NCBI RefSeq assembly: GCF_003399645.1
Contig: NZ_NBXD01000024.1
Location: forward strand, 186,001-250,000
Reading direction: 5' to 3'
From: Subtercola boreus
GTDB taxonomy: Bacteria > Actinomycetota > Actinomycetes > Actinomycetales > Microbacteriaceae
Length of the DNA: 64,000 bases
The translations under genes and the position numbers were made by a program. How positions within the stretch are numbered: position 1 is the first letter of the stretch; the number at the start of each line of letters is the position of its first letter. Of this stretch, positions 44,200 to 53,623 are shown in pieces. A model generated the notes under the pieces. That model ran no database searches. It was given only the letters and a program-made list of their open reading frames with translations, and was not told the DNA's origin.

Positions 44200-45393
44200 C
44201 TACTTGGTGACCTTGGTCACCGTTCCGGCGCCGACGGTGCGGCCACCCTCACGGATGGCGAAGCCGAGGCCCTCCTCCATCGCGATGGGCTGGATGAGCT
44301 CAACGCTGATGTCGGTGGTGTCGCCGGGCATGACCATCTCGGTGCCCTCGGGCAGCGTGATGACGCCGGTGACGTCGGTGGTGCGGAAGTAGAACTGCGG
44401 ACGGTAGTTCGTGTAGAACGGGTTGTGACGCCCACCCTCATCCTTCGAGAGGATGTACGCGGTGCCGTCGAAGCCGGTGTGCGGGGTGACCGAACCGGGC
44501 TTGACGACGACCTGGCCGCGCTCGACGTCTTCGCGCTTGGTGCCACGGAGAAGAAGACCACAGTTCTCGCCGGCCCACGCCTCGTCGAGCTGCTTGTGGA
44601 ACATCTCGATACCGGTGACCGTGGTCTTGACGGTGGGACGGATGCCCACGATCTCGACCTCGGAGTTGATGGCGAGGGTTCCGCGCTCTGCGCGGCCGGT
44701 GACGACGGTGCCACGACCGGTGATCGTGAAGACGTCTTCGATCGGCATGAGGAACGGCTTGTCACGGTCGCGCACCGGGTCGGGCACGGACTCGTCGACA
44801 GCTGCCATGAGCTCGACGATGCTGTCGACCCACTTCTCGTCACCCTCGAGGGCCTTGAGAGCGGAGACACGAACGACGGGCGCGTCGTCGCCGGGGAAGC
44901 CCTGGCTCGACAGCAGCTCGCGGACCTCGAGCTCGACGAGCTCGAGGATCTCTTCGTCGTCGACCGCGTCGGTCTTGTTCAGCGCGACCAGCAGGTACGG
45001 CACGCCGACCTGGCGGGCGAGCAGAACGTGCTCGCGGGTCTGGGCCATCGGGCCGTCGGTGGCGGCGACGACGAGGATCGCGCCGTCCATCTGGGCTGCA
45101 CCGGTGATCATGTTCTTGATGTAGTCAGCGTGACCGGGGGCGTCGACGTGCGCGTAGTGGCGCTTCGCGGTCTCGTACTCGACGTGCGAGATGTTGATCG
45201 TGATGCCGCGCTGGCGCTCCTCGGGAGCGGAGTCGATCGACGCGAAATCGCGCTGAACGTTGGTCGCAGACGGGAACTTGTCAGCCAGCACCTTGGAAAT
45301 GGCCGCGGTGAGCGTGGTCTTTCCGTGGTCGACGTGACCGATTGTTCCGATGTTTACGTGCGGCTTTGTCCGCTCGAACTTGGCCTTGGCCAC
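44200..45393 (-). CDS. tuf: Elongation factor Tu
   Basis: 397 residues, GTG start 4 nt after GGAGGACC. GTP-binding motifs: GHVDHGKTT (G1), DAPGHADY (G3) and NKTD (G4); domain II/III blocks [14 protein letters not shown] and [14 protein letters not shown] are standard. The distal gene of the str operon, with a strong leader hairpin and its own terminator. Confidence 0.99.
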   Translation of the reverse strand: MAKAKFERTKPHVNIGTIGHVDHGKTTLTAAISKVLADKFPSATNVQRDFASIDSAPEERQRGITINISHVEYETAKRHYAHVDAPGHADYIKNMITGAAQMDGAILVVAATDGPMAQTREHVLLARQVGVPYLLVALNKTDAVDDEEILELVELEVRELLSSQGFPGDDAPVVRVSALKALEGDEKWVDSIVELMAAVDESVPDPVRDRDKPFLMPIEDVFTITGRGTVVTGRAERGTLAINSEVEIVGIRPTVKTTVTGIEMFHKQLDEAWAGENCGLLLRGTKREDVERGQVVVKPGSVTPHTGFDGTAYILSKDEGGRHNPFYTNYRPQFYFRTTDVTGVITLPEGTEMVMPGDTTDISVELIQPIAMEEGLGFAIREGGRTVGAGTVTKVTK

Positions 45394-45416
45394 TGGGTCC
45401 TCCTCAGGACTTTCAT

Positions 45417-45455
45417 GCTGAGCGGCCGATCGAGAGTGTCGACCGGCTGCTCAGC
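45417..45455 (-). promoter_or_regulatory. Long hairpin in the tuf leader
   Basis: On the minus strand GCTGAGC pairs with GCTCAGC, continued after a single-base mismatch by GCCGGTCGA with TCGATCGGC (8 Watson-Crick plus one G-T), loop 5. It ends about 24 nt before the tuf GTG, within the 115-bp fusA-tuf spacer. No T-run follows. Confidence 0.55.
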
Positions 45456-45508
45456 GGGGTGTTGTTTAGATATGTTACTAGGCCCGGGAGGGCCGGGAGA
45501 CGACGAGC

Positions 45509-47626
45509 TTACTCGCCCTTGTTCTTCTGGATGATCTCGTCGGCTACTGCCTTCGGAACCTCTGCGTAGCTGTCGAAGGTCATCGAGTACACGGCGCGGC
45601 CGGAGGTCTTCGACCTCAGGTCGCCCACGTAGCCGAACATTTCGCTCAGCGGGACGTTTGCACGGATGACCTTGACGCCGGTGGCGTCCTCCATCGACTG
45701 GATCTGGCCACGACGCGAGTTCAGGTCGCCGATGACGTCGCCCATGTACTCCTCGGGCGTGCGCACCTCGACGGCCATCAGCGGCTCGAGGAGAACGGGC
45801 TGCGCCTTGCGGGCAGCCTCCTTGAACGCCATGGTTCCGGCGATCTTGAACGCCATCTCCGAGGAGTCGACGTCGTGCGCTGCACCGTCGAGCAGGATGC
45901 CCTTGACACCGACCATCGGGTAACCGGCGAGAACACCGACGGCCATGGCCGCCTGCATCCCCTGGTCGACCGAGGGGATGTACTCGCGGGGCACACGACC
46001 ACCGGAGACCTTGTTCTCGAATTCGTAGACCTTCTCCGCCGTCACTTCGAGCGGCTCGATCGAGATCTGGATCTTCGCGAACTGGCCCGATCCACCCGTC
46101 TGCTTCTTGTGGGTGTAGTCGTGCTTGTCGACCGTGCGACGGATCGTCTCACGGTAGGCGACCTGGGGCTTGCCCACGTTCGCCTCGACGTTGAATTCGC
46201 GGCGCATCCGGTCGACCAGGATGTCGAGGTGGAGCTCGCCCATGCCCTTGATGACGGTCTGGCCGGTGTCCTGGTTCTGCTCGGTGCGGAAGGTCGGGTC
46301 TTCTTCGGCCAGCTTCTGGATGGCCAGGCCCAACTTCTCCTGGTCGGCCTTGGTCTTCGGCTCGATGGCGACCTCGATGACGGGCTCGGGGAACGTCATC
46401 GACTCCAGCACGACGGGGTGCGCCGGGTCGGCCAGGGTGTCACCGGTGGTGGTGTCCTTCAGGCCGATAACCGCGTAGATGTGACCGGCCGTCACGGAGG
46501 GGACCGGGTTCTCCTTGTTCGCGTGCATCTGGAAGATCTTGCCGATGCGCTCCTTCTTGCCCTTGGTCGCGTTGATGATCTGCGCGCCCGAGTCGACGTG
46601 ACCCGAGTAGACGCGGATGTAGGTCAGACGACCGAAGAAGGGGTGGACCGCGACCTTGAACGCCAGCGCGGCGAACGGGTCGGTCGAGTTCGCGCCGCGC
46701 GAGATGACGATCTCCTCGTCGCGCACGTCGTGTCCTTCGACACTCGGCACGTCGAGCGGGCTCGGCAGGTAGTCGACGACAGCATCGAGCATCGGCTGCA
46801 CGCCACGGTTCTTGAATGCGGAACCGCAGAGAACCGGGTAGATCTCGCTGTTGACGGTGAGCTTGCGGATGGCCGCCTTGATCTCGGCGACCGAGAAGTC
46901 GATGTCACCGGAGAGGTAACGCTCGAGCAGCTCGTCGCTGGTCTCGGCGACGACCTCGATGAGCTTCTCGCGGTACTCGTCGGCCTGGTCCTTCAGGTCG
47001 GCCGGGATCTCTTCGATCTCGTACTTGGCGCCGAGCTCGACGTCACCCTTTGAGTCTCCGCGCCAGGTCAGCGCACGCATCTCGACGAGGTCGACGACGC
47101 CTTCGAAGCTGGACTCAGCCCCGATGGGGAGCTGGATGACCAGCGGGCGGGCGCCGAGGCGCTTCACGATGGTGTCGACCGTGAAGTAGAAGTCGGCTCC
47201 CAGCTTGTCCATCTTGTTGACGAAGCAGATGCGGGGCACGTCGTACTTGTCGGCCTGGCGCCAGACGGTCTCCGACTGGGGCTCGACGCCCTCCTTGCCG
47301 TCGAAGACGGCGACGGCACCGTCGAGCACGCGGAGCGAACGCTCCACCTCGACGGTGAAGTCGACGTGGCCCGGGGTGTCGATGATGTTGATCTGGTTGT
47401 TGTTCCAGAAGCACGTGGTGGCAGCCGAGGTGATCGTGATGCCGCGCTCCTGCTCCTGCGCCATCCAGTCCATCGTCGCTGCACCGTCGTGCACTTCACC
47501 GATTTTGTGGGTGATACCCGTGTAGAACAGGATGCGCTCGGTAGTGGTGGTCTTGCCGGCATCGATGTGGGCCATGATGCCGATGTTGCGGACCTTGTTC
47601 AGGTCGGTAAGCACGTCCTGTGCCAC
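45509..47626 (-). CDS. fusA: Elongation factor G
   Basis: 705 residues, GTG start after GGAGG. Motifs: [15 protein letters not shown] (G1), DTPGHVDFT (G3), NKMDKLG (G4); domain IV/V blocks [19 protein letters not shown] and [14 protein letters not shown] are conserved. Lies 89 bp after rpsG. Ribosomal translocase. Confidence 0.99.
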   Translation of the reverse strand: MAQDVLTDLNKVRNIGIMAHIDAGKTTTTERILFYTGITHKIGEVHDGAATMDWMAQEQERGITITSAATTCFWNNNQINIIDTPGHVDFTVEVERSLRVLDGAVAVFDGKEGVEPQSETVWRQADKYDVPRICFVNKMDKLGADFYFTVDTIVKRLGARPLVIQLPIGAESSFEGVVDLVEMRALTWRGDSKGDVELGAKYEIEEIPADLKDQADEYREKLIEVVAETSDELLERYLSGDIDFSVAEIKAAIRKLTVNSEIYPVLCGSAFKNRGVQPMLDAVVDYLPSPLDVPSVEGHDVRDEEIVISRGANSTDPFAALAFKVAVHPFFGRLTYIRVYSGHVDSGAQIINATKGKKERIGKIFQMHANKENPVPSVTAGHIYAVIGLKDTTTGDTLADPAHPVVLESMTFPEPVIEVAIEPKTKADQEKLGLAIQKLAEEDPTFRTEQNQDTGQTVIKGMGELHLDILVDRMRREFNVEANVGKPQVAYRETIRRTVDKHDYTHKKQTGGSGQFAKIQISIEPLEVTAEKVYEFENKVSGGRVPREYIPSVDQGMQAAMAVGVLAGYPMVGVKGILLDGAAHDVDSSEMAFKIAGTMAFKEAARKAQPVLLEPLMAVEVRTPEEYMGDVIGDLNSRRGQIQSMEDATGVKVIRANVPLSEMFGYVGDLRSKTSGRAVYSMTFDSYAEVPKAVADEIIQKNKGE

Positions 47627-47715
47627 GGATTTCCTCCGATTGGATTGCTACGGGTGTGAGGTGCGGTGGATGCTCGGAACGAACATCCACCGCATCATGC
47701 GGGTGAGCCTGCGGC

Positions 47716-48186
47716 TTACCAGCGGTAGTGCGCGAAGGCCTTGTTCGACTCGGCCATCTTGTGGGTGTCTTCGCGACGCTTGACTGCAGCGCCAAGACCG
47801 TTCGACGCGTCAAGGATCTCGTTGGTGAGACGCTCGGTCATCGTCTTCTCGCGGCGACCCTTCGCGTAGGTGGTGAGCCAACGCAGTGCCAGCGTGTTCG
47901 CGCGGTGAGGCTTGACCTCGACGGGAACCTGGTAGGTCGAGCCACCGACGCGGCGGCTCTTGACCTCGATGGTCGGGCGCACGTTGTCGAGCGCCTTCTT
48001 CAGGGTGACGACGGCGTCGGCACCGTTCTTGGTCGACACGCCCTCGAGTGCGTCGTAGACGATGCGCTCGGCGAGACCCTTCTTGCCGTCGAGCAGGATC
48101 TTGTTGACGAGCTGGCTGACGATGGGTGCACCGTAGACGGGGTCAGCAACAACGGGACGCTTGGGAGCTGGTCCTTTGCGAGGCAT
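47716..48186 (-). CDS. rpsG: 30S ribosomal protein S7
   Basis: 156 residues: [19 protein letters not shown] at the start, [13 protein letters not shown] in the middle, and the C-terminal [19 protein letters not shown]. Overlaps the rpsL stop by 1 nt (TAATG). S7 represses the str operon in E. coli. Confidence 0.98.
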   Translation of the reverse strand: MPRKGPAPKRPVVADPVYGAPIVSQLVNKILLDGKKGLAERIVYDALEGVSTKNGADAVVTLKKALDNVRPTIEVKSRRVGGSTYQVPVEVKPHRANTLALRWLTTYAKGRREKTMTERLTNEILDASNGLGAAVKRREDTHKMAESNKAFAHYRW

Positions 48187-48560
48187 TACTTCTTCTCCAT
48201 CTTCGCGCCGTAACGGCTGCGAGCCTGCTTGCGGTTCTTGACAGCCTGGGTGTCGAGAGCGCCGCGCACGATCTTGTAACGAACGCCGGGGAGGTCTTTC
48301 ACACGACCGCCGCGCACGAGCACCATCGAGTGCTCCTGGAGGTTGTGACCCTCACCGGGAATGTAGGCGGTGACCTCGGTGCCGTTCGACAGCTTGACGC
48401 GGGCGACCTTGCGGAGGGCCGAGTTCGGCTTCTTGGGCGTGGTGGTGTACACACGGGTGCACACGCCGCGCTGCTGCGGGTTGGACTTGAGAGCAGGCGC
48501 TTTGGTCTTCGTGACCTTGCGCGTTCGGCCCTTGCGGACCAACTGCTGAATGGTAGGCAC
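48186..48560 (-). CDS. rpsL: 30S ribosomal protein S12
   Basis: 124 residues from GTG at 48560 ([11 protein letters not shown]), the standard length; the longer in-frame region upstream is not S12. [19 protein letters not shown] and [13 protein letters not shown] have the wild-type lysines at the two sites where streptomycin-resistance changes occur. First gene of the str operon. Confidence 0.98.
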   Translation of the reverse strand: MPTIQQLVRKGRTRKVTKTKAPALKSNPQQRGVCTRVYTTTPKKPNSALRKVARVKLSNGTEVTAYIPGEGHNLQEHSMVLVRGGRVKDLPGVRYKIVRGALDTQAVKNRKQARSRYGAKMEKK

Positions 48561-48933
48561 TACGTAACTCCTTGTGTTTACTGCACGGTGACAGCTGCTA
48601 CTGATGATTAGCATTCGAACGCGTCAGGGCCAGAAGACCCTGTCAGTCGAGTTCATTTGGACCTACCTGCAAACGCGCCTGACCTGGGTCACGGGCGTCT
48701 GTCGGGGGTAGGTATGCCGTGGGGGCCGAAGATGACGAACGGCGTAACACCGCCCGAACGATCGAGCCCTGCTTTGTATGATGCAAGTGTGGCCCGTGGC
48801 AGTGGAACGCTGGCGGAACACCAGCGGGCACAGCACAAGCGCACGACAAAGCGCACACCTTTGAATGCTAGCTGCCGAGGGGGTTGCGGTCAAATGGTAC
48901 GGCCGTTTCAGCCCGGCTGACGGGGCCTGTTCG
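48561..48933. promoter_or_regulatory. 373-bp rpsL upstream region
   Basis: Noticeably lower GC and codon bias than the neighbouring genes. On the minus strand TGCTAATCA near 48604-48612 resembles an extended -10 about 45 nt before rpsL. On the plus strand TATGAT at 48777-48782 lies 7 nt before a GTG that opens a 43-codon frame (to 48920), a possible leaderless micro-gene with poor codon bias. No other gene is supported. Confidence 0.35.
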
Positions 48934-49539
48934 CTACCCGCGATAACCCGTGTTCTCGACGGTGAACGTCGTGCTGCGACTGCCGCCTCGGCCCACCAGG
49001 GTGATCGTGTAGGTATGGCTCGCTGCGGGGCAGGCGAAGGGGACCGAGACCGAACCCGACGCGGCGACCTCGGAGTACGGTTGCGCCTCGGCATCGGCCG
49101 TGTCGACGCCGACGAAAGCCGTCTCGGCGCCACTGCTCGACCAGGTCAGGTCGACCCCCGGCGACACGTCGACCCCGCCCACGGGGCCCTCCCCCGGCAC
49201 GGGGCAGGACACCGACGCCGGCGCCGAACTGCCCCGGAACACGGGGCCGCCGGTGCCGTCACCCACGGGCGATGGTCTCGGAGCCGTCGGGGTGGGGGTG
49301 AGGGCCCCCGGAGCGAGCGGGGTCGGGGTCGCGGGCTGCGCGGTCGCGTTCTGCGGGGGTGCCGAGGCCCCGACGGTCGCGGGCTGCGCGGTCGCGTTCT
49401 GCGGGGGTGCCGAGGCCCCGACGGTCGCGTCGACAGTGCGCGCGAGTCGGCCGGGCGCCCCGCTTGCGATGAAAACGAGTGCGGTCACGAGGCCGGCGGC
49501 CACGGCTGCAGCCAGCACGACGAGGAGGATCTTCTTCAC
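48934..49539 (-). CDS. Exported protein with low-complexity linker and tandem repeat
   Basis: 201 residues from GTG at 49539. Residues 4-27 are a signal peptide or anchor. Residues 35-95 are Ala/Pro/Thr/Gln-rich and contain two identical 16-residue units (ATVGASAPPQNATAQP) encoded by a perfect 48-bp tandem duplication. The C-terminal about 95 residues (VSCPVPGEGPVGGVDVSPGVDLTWSS, FACPAASHTYTITLVG split by position) look like a small beta-sandwich with two Cys. Family not recognised. It lies downstream of the MMPL/YhgE block, in the same direction. Confidence 0.75.
   Translation of the reverse strand: MKKILLVVLAAAVAAGLVTALVFIASGAPGRLARTVDATVGASAPPQNATAQPATVGASAPPQNATAQPATPTPLAPGALTPTPTAPRPSPVGDGTGGPVFRGSSAPASVSCPVPGEGPVGGVDVSPGVDLTWSSSGAETAFVGVDTADAEAQPYSEVAASGSVSVPFACPAASHTYTITLVGRGGSRSTTFTVENTGYRG
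49331..49426. repeat. Perfect 48-bp tandem duplication
   Basis: Positions 49331-49378 and 49379-49426 are identical and in frame, adding 16 residues to the exported protein's linker. Identity suggests a recent duplication. Confidence 0.9.
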
Positions 49540-49571
49540 CCCCTGAGCTTAGCTCATTAACTGAGGTAAGA

Positions 49572-49868
49572 TCAGTTGTGCGAGCGAGCAACCAGCACGC
49601 CGAAATAGCTGAGTGCGACGGCGAGGGTGATGGGCAGCAGGGCGAGTGCGAACGGGTCGACGGCGTGGGCCGCTGCGAAGATCAGCACGCTGATGAGCGA
49701 GCCCGCTCCGAGTCCGTAGAGCAAACCGCCGGAGAAGACGAAGGCCAGGTAGACCGAGACAGCGATGACGAGCGAGCGGAGCACGGGCATCCGGAGCACG
49801 ATGCCACCCCTGCTGCGCGCTGACGCGAAGAGCAGGACGGCGAGCAGCACGGTCGCCGCCAGCACCAT
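49572..49868 (-). CDS. Small multi-TM membrane protein; true N-terminus lies upstream without a usable start codon
   Basis: From the first in-frame ATG (49868) the product has 98 residues and about three TM segments. However, protein-like sequence with strong codon bias continues in the same frame upstream to at least 50034, encoding LPTPTHPLRYAAGLLVFAAV and another clear TM helix, up to the TGA that ends the preceding gene. No ATG, GTG or TTG lies in frame between. An ATG at 50065 is in another frame, one base shift away. So the annotated ORF is probably truncated: a frameshift, sequencing error or non-standard start is likely. Family not recognised with certainty. Confidence 0.55.
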   Translation of the reverse strand: MVLAATVLLAVLLFASARSRGGIVLRMPVLRSLVIAVSVYLAFVFSGGLLYGLGAGSLISVLIFAAAHAVDPFALALLPITLAVALSYFGVLVARSHN

Positions 49869-50084
49869 GAGCGGGCCGAGCGCGGTGCCGGCGTCGGGTT
49901 CCTGAATGACCTCGGTGTCGGTGAAGAGGGTGATGAAGCCGAACGCGCCGACGATGAGGGCGACGAACGCGACGGCGGCGAAGACCAGGAGGCCTGCGGC
50001 GTAACGGAGGGGGTGGGTCGGGGTCGGCAGGATGCTCCCGCGGTCAGTGCTGGACCGGGCGGCATCGAGCCGGGCGGGGGCGGC

Positions 50085-51659
50085 TCACCGGTTCACGGCG
50101 AAGGAACTCTCGCCGGTGGGGTAGGACGACGCGGACGCCTCGGCGACCTTCTGTTCGTGCTCTTCACGCGCGGCGATGTTCTTCGCCTTGAGCTTGCGGC
50201 CGTGGGAAGCGATCCAGGCACCGGCCCAGATCGGTACCTCGCGTGCGACGAGAGCGGCCGCCAGAGTGAGCGGGTCCATCACGAGCGAGCGGACGAAGGT
50301 TCCGATGTCGGCGCTCGAGAGGGTCCACGCCTGAACGGCGATGAGTGCCCCGAGGATGGCGGCCGCGTAGACGACGATCGCGATGAGGAAGCCGCCCAGA
50401 ACGTAGGCCCACCATCCGGCCCTGTTGACGATGACCACGGTCAGGATCAGGGCGAGCGCGAAGAAGATCACCGGCACGTAGAACGCGGGGCTGGCCGCGA
50501 ACTGGCCGACCACGGAGAGCAGGCGAGCCCCCGGCACCGAGAACGCGAGGATGGCCGCACCCACGCCCGCATAGACGACAGCGAAGACGAGTGCTGCCAG
50601 AAGCGACACGAGGATGCCGAACCGCCGGTTGCTGCGCTTCTTCGGCGCGACGTGGATGGGTGAGGAGATCGTGACGGGTGGCGCGGTGTTCGCGGCAGGG
50701 TAGGCGCCGGGCGCGGCGGATGCACCGGTCGCTGCAGGGTAGGCGGCCGTCGCGGCAGCTGCACCGGTCGCCGCAGCGGCGGCGTAGGCGGCGATCGGTG
50801 CGCGCTCGGAGGGTGCCGCACCGCCAGCCCGCGTCTCCTCGGAGGGAGCACCGCTCTGGGCAGCCGCGGGCTGCTCGAAACGGGCGGGCGGCGGGATGAA
50901 CGCCGCGGCAGGGTATGCGACGGCTCCCGTGTCGACCGGTTGCGCAGGTGCAGCGCTGGTCGATCCAGTGGCGACAGGTGCATCGTCCGCGACTCGGGCG
51001 TCAGGCGAGGTGGCGGGGGACGACACAGCGTCGGGCGAGGCGGCGGGGGCGGATGTCGCAGCGGCGGCGTAGCCGGCGGGCGCCTCCCAGCGGGGCGCAA
51101 CCTCCGGTGCGGCCGGGATCTCGGACGCGGGCGGTGCCGGGTGCGTTCCGTCGGTCGTCGTGACGTCGGACGCCGGCGTGGAGTCCGAGGCCGGCGTGGC
51201 GTCGGAGAACGGCGTGGGGTCGGAGGCCCTGTCGGAGGCCCTGTCGGCGTGAGCATGGTCGCCGGGTGCCTCATGACCTGGTGCGGGCACTTCACCGGGG
51301 GCACCGGGAGCCTCGATGTCGGACGCGTACCCACTGTCGGCGGCAGGTTCACCCGCGAAGCTCGGCTCCGGCTCGCTTGCAGGGACAGCCGTCGGCTCGA
51401 CGGCGTCAGCAGGCGCAGGCTCGCCCTCGTAGACCGGCGCGGGCTCGCCCTCGTAGACCGGCGCAGGCTCGCCCGTGTAGACCGGCGCAGGCTCGCCCTC
51501 GTAGACCGGCGCAGGCTCGCCCGTGTAGACCGGCTCAGGCTCGACCGCGGAGGCCGCAGCCGGTTCGCCCTCGTAGGCGGGCTCGGGTTCGGCAGCGTGC
51601 ACGGCACCCGGTTCGGGGGCGGCCTGGGCGTCGTCGGCGGTGTGGTCGTCAGTGCTCAT
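50085..51659 (-). CDS. Membrane protein with long repetitive acidic N-terminus
   Basis: 524 residues from ATG at 51659, overlapping the YhgE gene stop by 4 bp (ATGA), which decides the start over a GTG 6 nt earlier. Residues about 1-310 are low-complexity (Glu/Pro/Ala/Thr/Ser), with five 8-residue units of EPAPVY(E/T)G type near residues 40-80. About residues 335-480 hold four TM helices (RFGILVSLLAALVFAVVYAG, FYVPVIFFALALILTVVIV, WWAYVLGGFLIAIVVYAAAI and one more), then a charged cytoplasmic tail. No family recognised. Coupled to the YhgE/MMPL genes, so likely part of the same export assembly (inference). Confidence 0.78.
   Translation of the reverse strand: MSTDDHTADDAQAAPEPGAVHAAEPEPAYEGEPAAASAVEPEPVYTGEPAPVYEGEPAPVYTGEPAPVYEGEPAPVYEGEPAPADAVEPTAVPASEPEPSFAGEPAADSGYASDIEAPGAPGEVPAPGHEAPGDHAHADRASDRASDPTPFSDATPASDSTPASDVTTTDGTHPAPPASEIPAAPEVAPRWEAPAGYAAAATSAPAASPDAVSSPATSPDARVADDAPVATGSTSAAPAQPVDTGAVAYPAAAFIPPPARFEQPAAAQSGAPSEETRAGGAAPSERAPIAAYAAAAATGAAAATAAYPAATGASAAPGAYPAANTAPPVTISSPIHVAPKKRSNRRFGILVSLLAALVFAVVYAGVGAAILAFSVPGARLLSVVGQFAASPAFYVPVIFFALALILTVVIVNRAGWWAYVLGGFLIAIVVYAAAILGALIAVQAWTLSSADIGTFVRSLVMDPLTLAAALVAREVPIWAGAWIASHGRKLKAKNIAAREEHEQKVAEASASSYPTGESSFAVNR
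51419..51538. repeat. Five tandem 24-bp units inside the membrane-protein gene
   Basis: Near-identical 24-bp units (GGCTCGCCCTCGTAGACCGG plus GCGC/A, alternating CTC and GTG variants) encode the EPAPVY(E/T)G repeats. Such arrays change length by slippage, so this region may vary between strains. Confidence 0.85.
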
Positions 51660-53623
51660 GGCCACACTCTAGCGAGGGGAGGGCCCGACGACAGGGAGGT
51701 CACGCTGCGTCGTCTCGAAATCGCCACCACGGTGAACGTCACTCCGATCAGAGCAATGACGACGAGCACAGCGATCACTCCTCCGATCGCGGCGCCGCCG
51801 TCGGCGCCGGCGCCGGTGAGCAGTCCCTGCATGCCTCGAACCGCGGCCGAGAGCGGCAGGAACGACGAAACCGTCTGGAACCATGAGGGACTCAGCGCCG
51901 CGGGCACCAGAACCCCCGCCACCGCGACCTGCAGCACGAGGAAGGCGAGGGAGATCATCCGGCCCACCCGTCCGAGCAGCGCGATGAGGCCCTGGTGCAC
52001 GGCGACGAAGGTCACCGAGACACCCACGATGAACAGCGCGCTGCCCAGGGGGTTCGCCGAGGCGACGCCGAGCACCTGCAGCCCGACGATGACGGCCAGC
52101 GCCTGCAGCACCCCCAGCCCGAGTGCCGGCAGCAGCGACTGCCTCAGGATGCGCGCCGCCGAGGCCTGCGAGGTGAGAGCCTGCGCGGTGAACGGCGTGA
52201 GCAGGAGGTAGAGCGCGAAGGCGCCGAGCCAGAGGGCCACCGGAACCATCACTGACGCCGTCGCGACCTGCGCCGACGGCAGGGGCCGGCTGTCGGTGAT
52301 GGTGGTGACGACCGGTGTGGTGACAACCGTCGAGAGCGCGGCCTGCTGCTCATCGGTGTAGCTGGGCACGGCCGCAGCGGCCTGGCCGAGCCCGGTTTGG
52401 AGCTGGCCGACGCCAGTGGCGACACCGGCTGTTCCGAGCGCGAGCTGGCTGGTCGCGGTGTCGAGCTTTGCGGTGCCGTCGGCGAGCTGCCCGGTGACGC
52501 TCTGGAGCTGGTCGATACCCGTGCTCAACAGCGGCATGGAATCGGCCAGCGCCGTGTTTCCGGTGGAGACGAGCGCCGTTCCATCTTTCAGCGCCGACCC
52601 GGCGACCGCACCGAGGTGGAGGTCGAGCCCGATGCCGACGCTCGAGAGGGCGACGTCGTCGGAGGCCTTCTTGATCTCGGCGACCCGCGCGGCGATCTCG
52701 GCGGGTGCGAGGGAGGGGAGGTCGGTGGAGAGGGATGCGATGCGGAGGTTCAGTGCGAGCTGGTCGGCCTCGATCGCATCCTGCTTCCTGGCCGTCTCGG
52801 TGAGCCCCGACGAGAGCAGTGCGCTGCCGTCCCGGGCGAGCGTGGCGAGCCCGGCAAGGTCTGTGGTGGCCTTGGGCAACTGGTCGGTCTTCGCGGCGAG
52901 CTCGCCGACCCCGCCGTTCAGCCTGGCCATGGCGTCGTTGAGACCGGTCACCCCGGTCGACAGCTTTCCCGCGCCGTCGTTGACCTGGCCCGCCACCGTG
53001 CCGAGGGTGCCGGTCTGGGTGGCGGCGGTATCGAGCTGGGAGTGCAGCGAGGTGAAGCCCGAGAGCATTCCCTTCACATAGCTCTGAGTGAGGCTCGTGG
53101 CGAGGGCCTCGTGCACGTTGGTCGCCAGCGCGGTCGCCAGCAGGTCGGCCACATAGCTCTGGGCGCCGTTTGTCGTGACGGCGAGGGGGGCGGCGGTCGG
53201 CGTGCTGCCCTGGCTCGAGATGTAGAGGGTCGAGAAGTTGCTCGGGATGGTGACGACGGCCGAGTAGGTTCCCGCGTCGAGGCCGGACTGGGCGTCAGCG
53301 GCGTTCGTGATGGTCCAGGCGAAGCCCGAGCCGGCGTCGCCGGTCATGAGCTGGCTGGTGAGGAGCTTTCCGGCGGCGACCGGCACCTCCTTGCCCCCGA
53401 TGGTGGTCTGGATGGGCGTGTCGAGGTTCACGACAGCGGCGGGCAGCCGAACGGCGTCGGGGGTGGAGGAGGCTCCGGCTGCATCGGCGCCCGCGAAGGT
53501 CGAGACGGCGACTCCGGCCACGAGCAGCGGTGTCGCAACGGCGAGCACGAGCGCGATCAGGCGGGCCGCGGATGACCGTGGGGCACGATCGACGGATTTC
53601 AGCAGTGTCGACAGTGTACTCAT
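51656..53623 (-). CDS. YhgE/Pip-family membrane protein
   Basis: 655 residues from ATG at 53623, overlapping the MMPL gene stop by 4 bp. One TM helix near residues 20-45, a large extracellular region of about 400 residues with heptad-like segments (VNDGAGKLSTGVTGLNDAMARLNGGVGEL, typical of YhgE/Pip), then five or six C-terminal TM helices from about residue 435 (SVMVPVALWLGAFALYLLL). This is the layout of YhgE/phage-infection-protein relatives, ABC2-like permeases often encoded with an ATPase or an MMPL protein. Likely partner of the degenerate ATPase domain fused to the MMPL protein (inference). Confidence 0.88.
   Translation of the reverse strand: MSTLSTLLKSVDRAPRSSAARLIALVLAVATPLLVAGVAVSTFAGADAAGASSTPDAVRLPAAVVNLDTPIQTTIGGKEVPVAAGKLLTSQLMTGDAGSGFAWTITNAADAQSGLDAGTYSAVVTIPSNFSTLYISSQGSTPTAAPLAVTTNGAQSYVADLLATALATNVHEALATSLTQSYVKGMLSGFTSLHSQLDTAATQTGTLGTVAGQVNDGAGKLSTGVTGLNDAMARLNGGVGELAAKTDQLPKATTDLAGLATLARDGSALLSSGLTETARKQDAIEADQLALNLRIASLSTDLPSLAPAEIAARVAEIKKASDDVALSSVGIGLDLHLGAVAGSALKDGTALVSTGNTALADSMPLLSTGIDQLQSVTGQLADGTAKLDTATSQLALGTAGVATGVGQLQTGLGQAAAAVPSYTDEQQAALSTVVTTPVVTTITDSRPLPSAQVATASVMVPVALWLGAFALYLLLTPFTAQALTSQASAARILRQSLLPALGLGVLQALAVIVGLQVLGVASANPLGSALFIVGVSVTFVAVHQGLIALLGRVGRMISLAFLVLQVAVAGVLVPAALSPSWFQTVSSFLPLSAAVRGMQGLLTGAGADGGAAIGGVIAVLVVIALIGVTFTVVAISRRRSVTSLSSGPPLARVWP

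Noticed and set aside
44197-45534. 445-codon plus-strand frame opposite tuf
   Set aside because: Shadow of the highly conserved tuf gene.
48657-48920. 87-codon plus-strand frame upstream of rpsL, full length
   Set aside because: Poor codon bias and no ribosome-binding site; only the shorter leaderless version is kept as a low-confidence observation.
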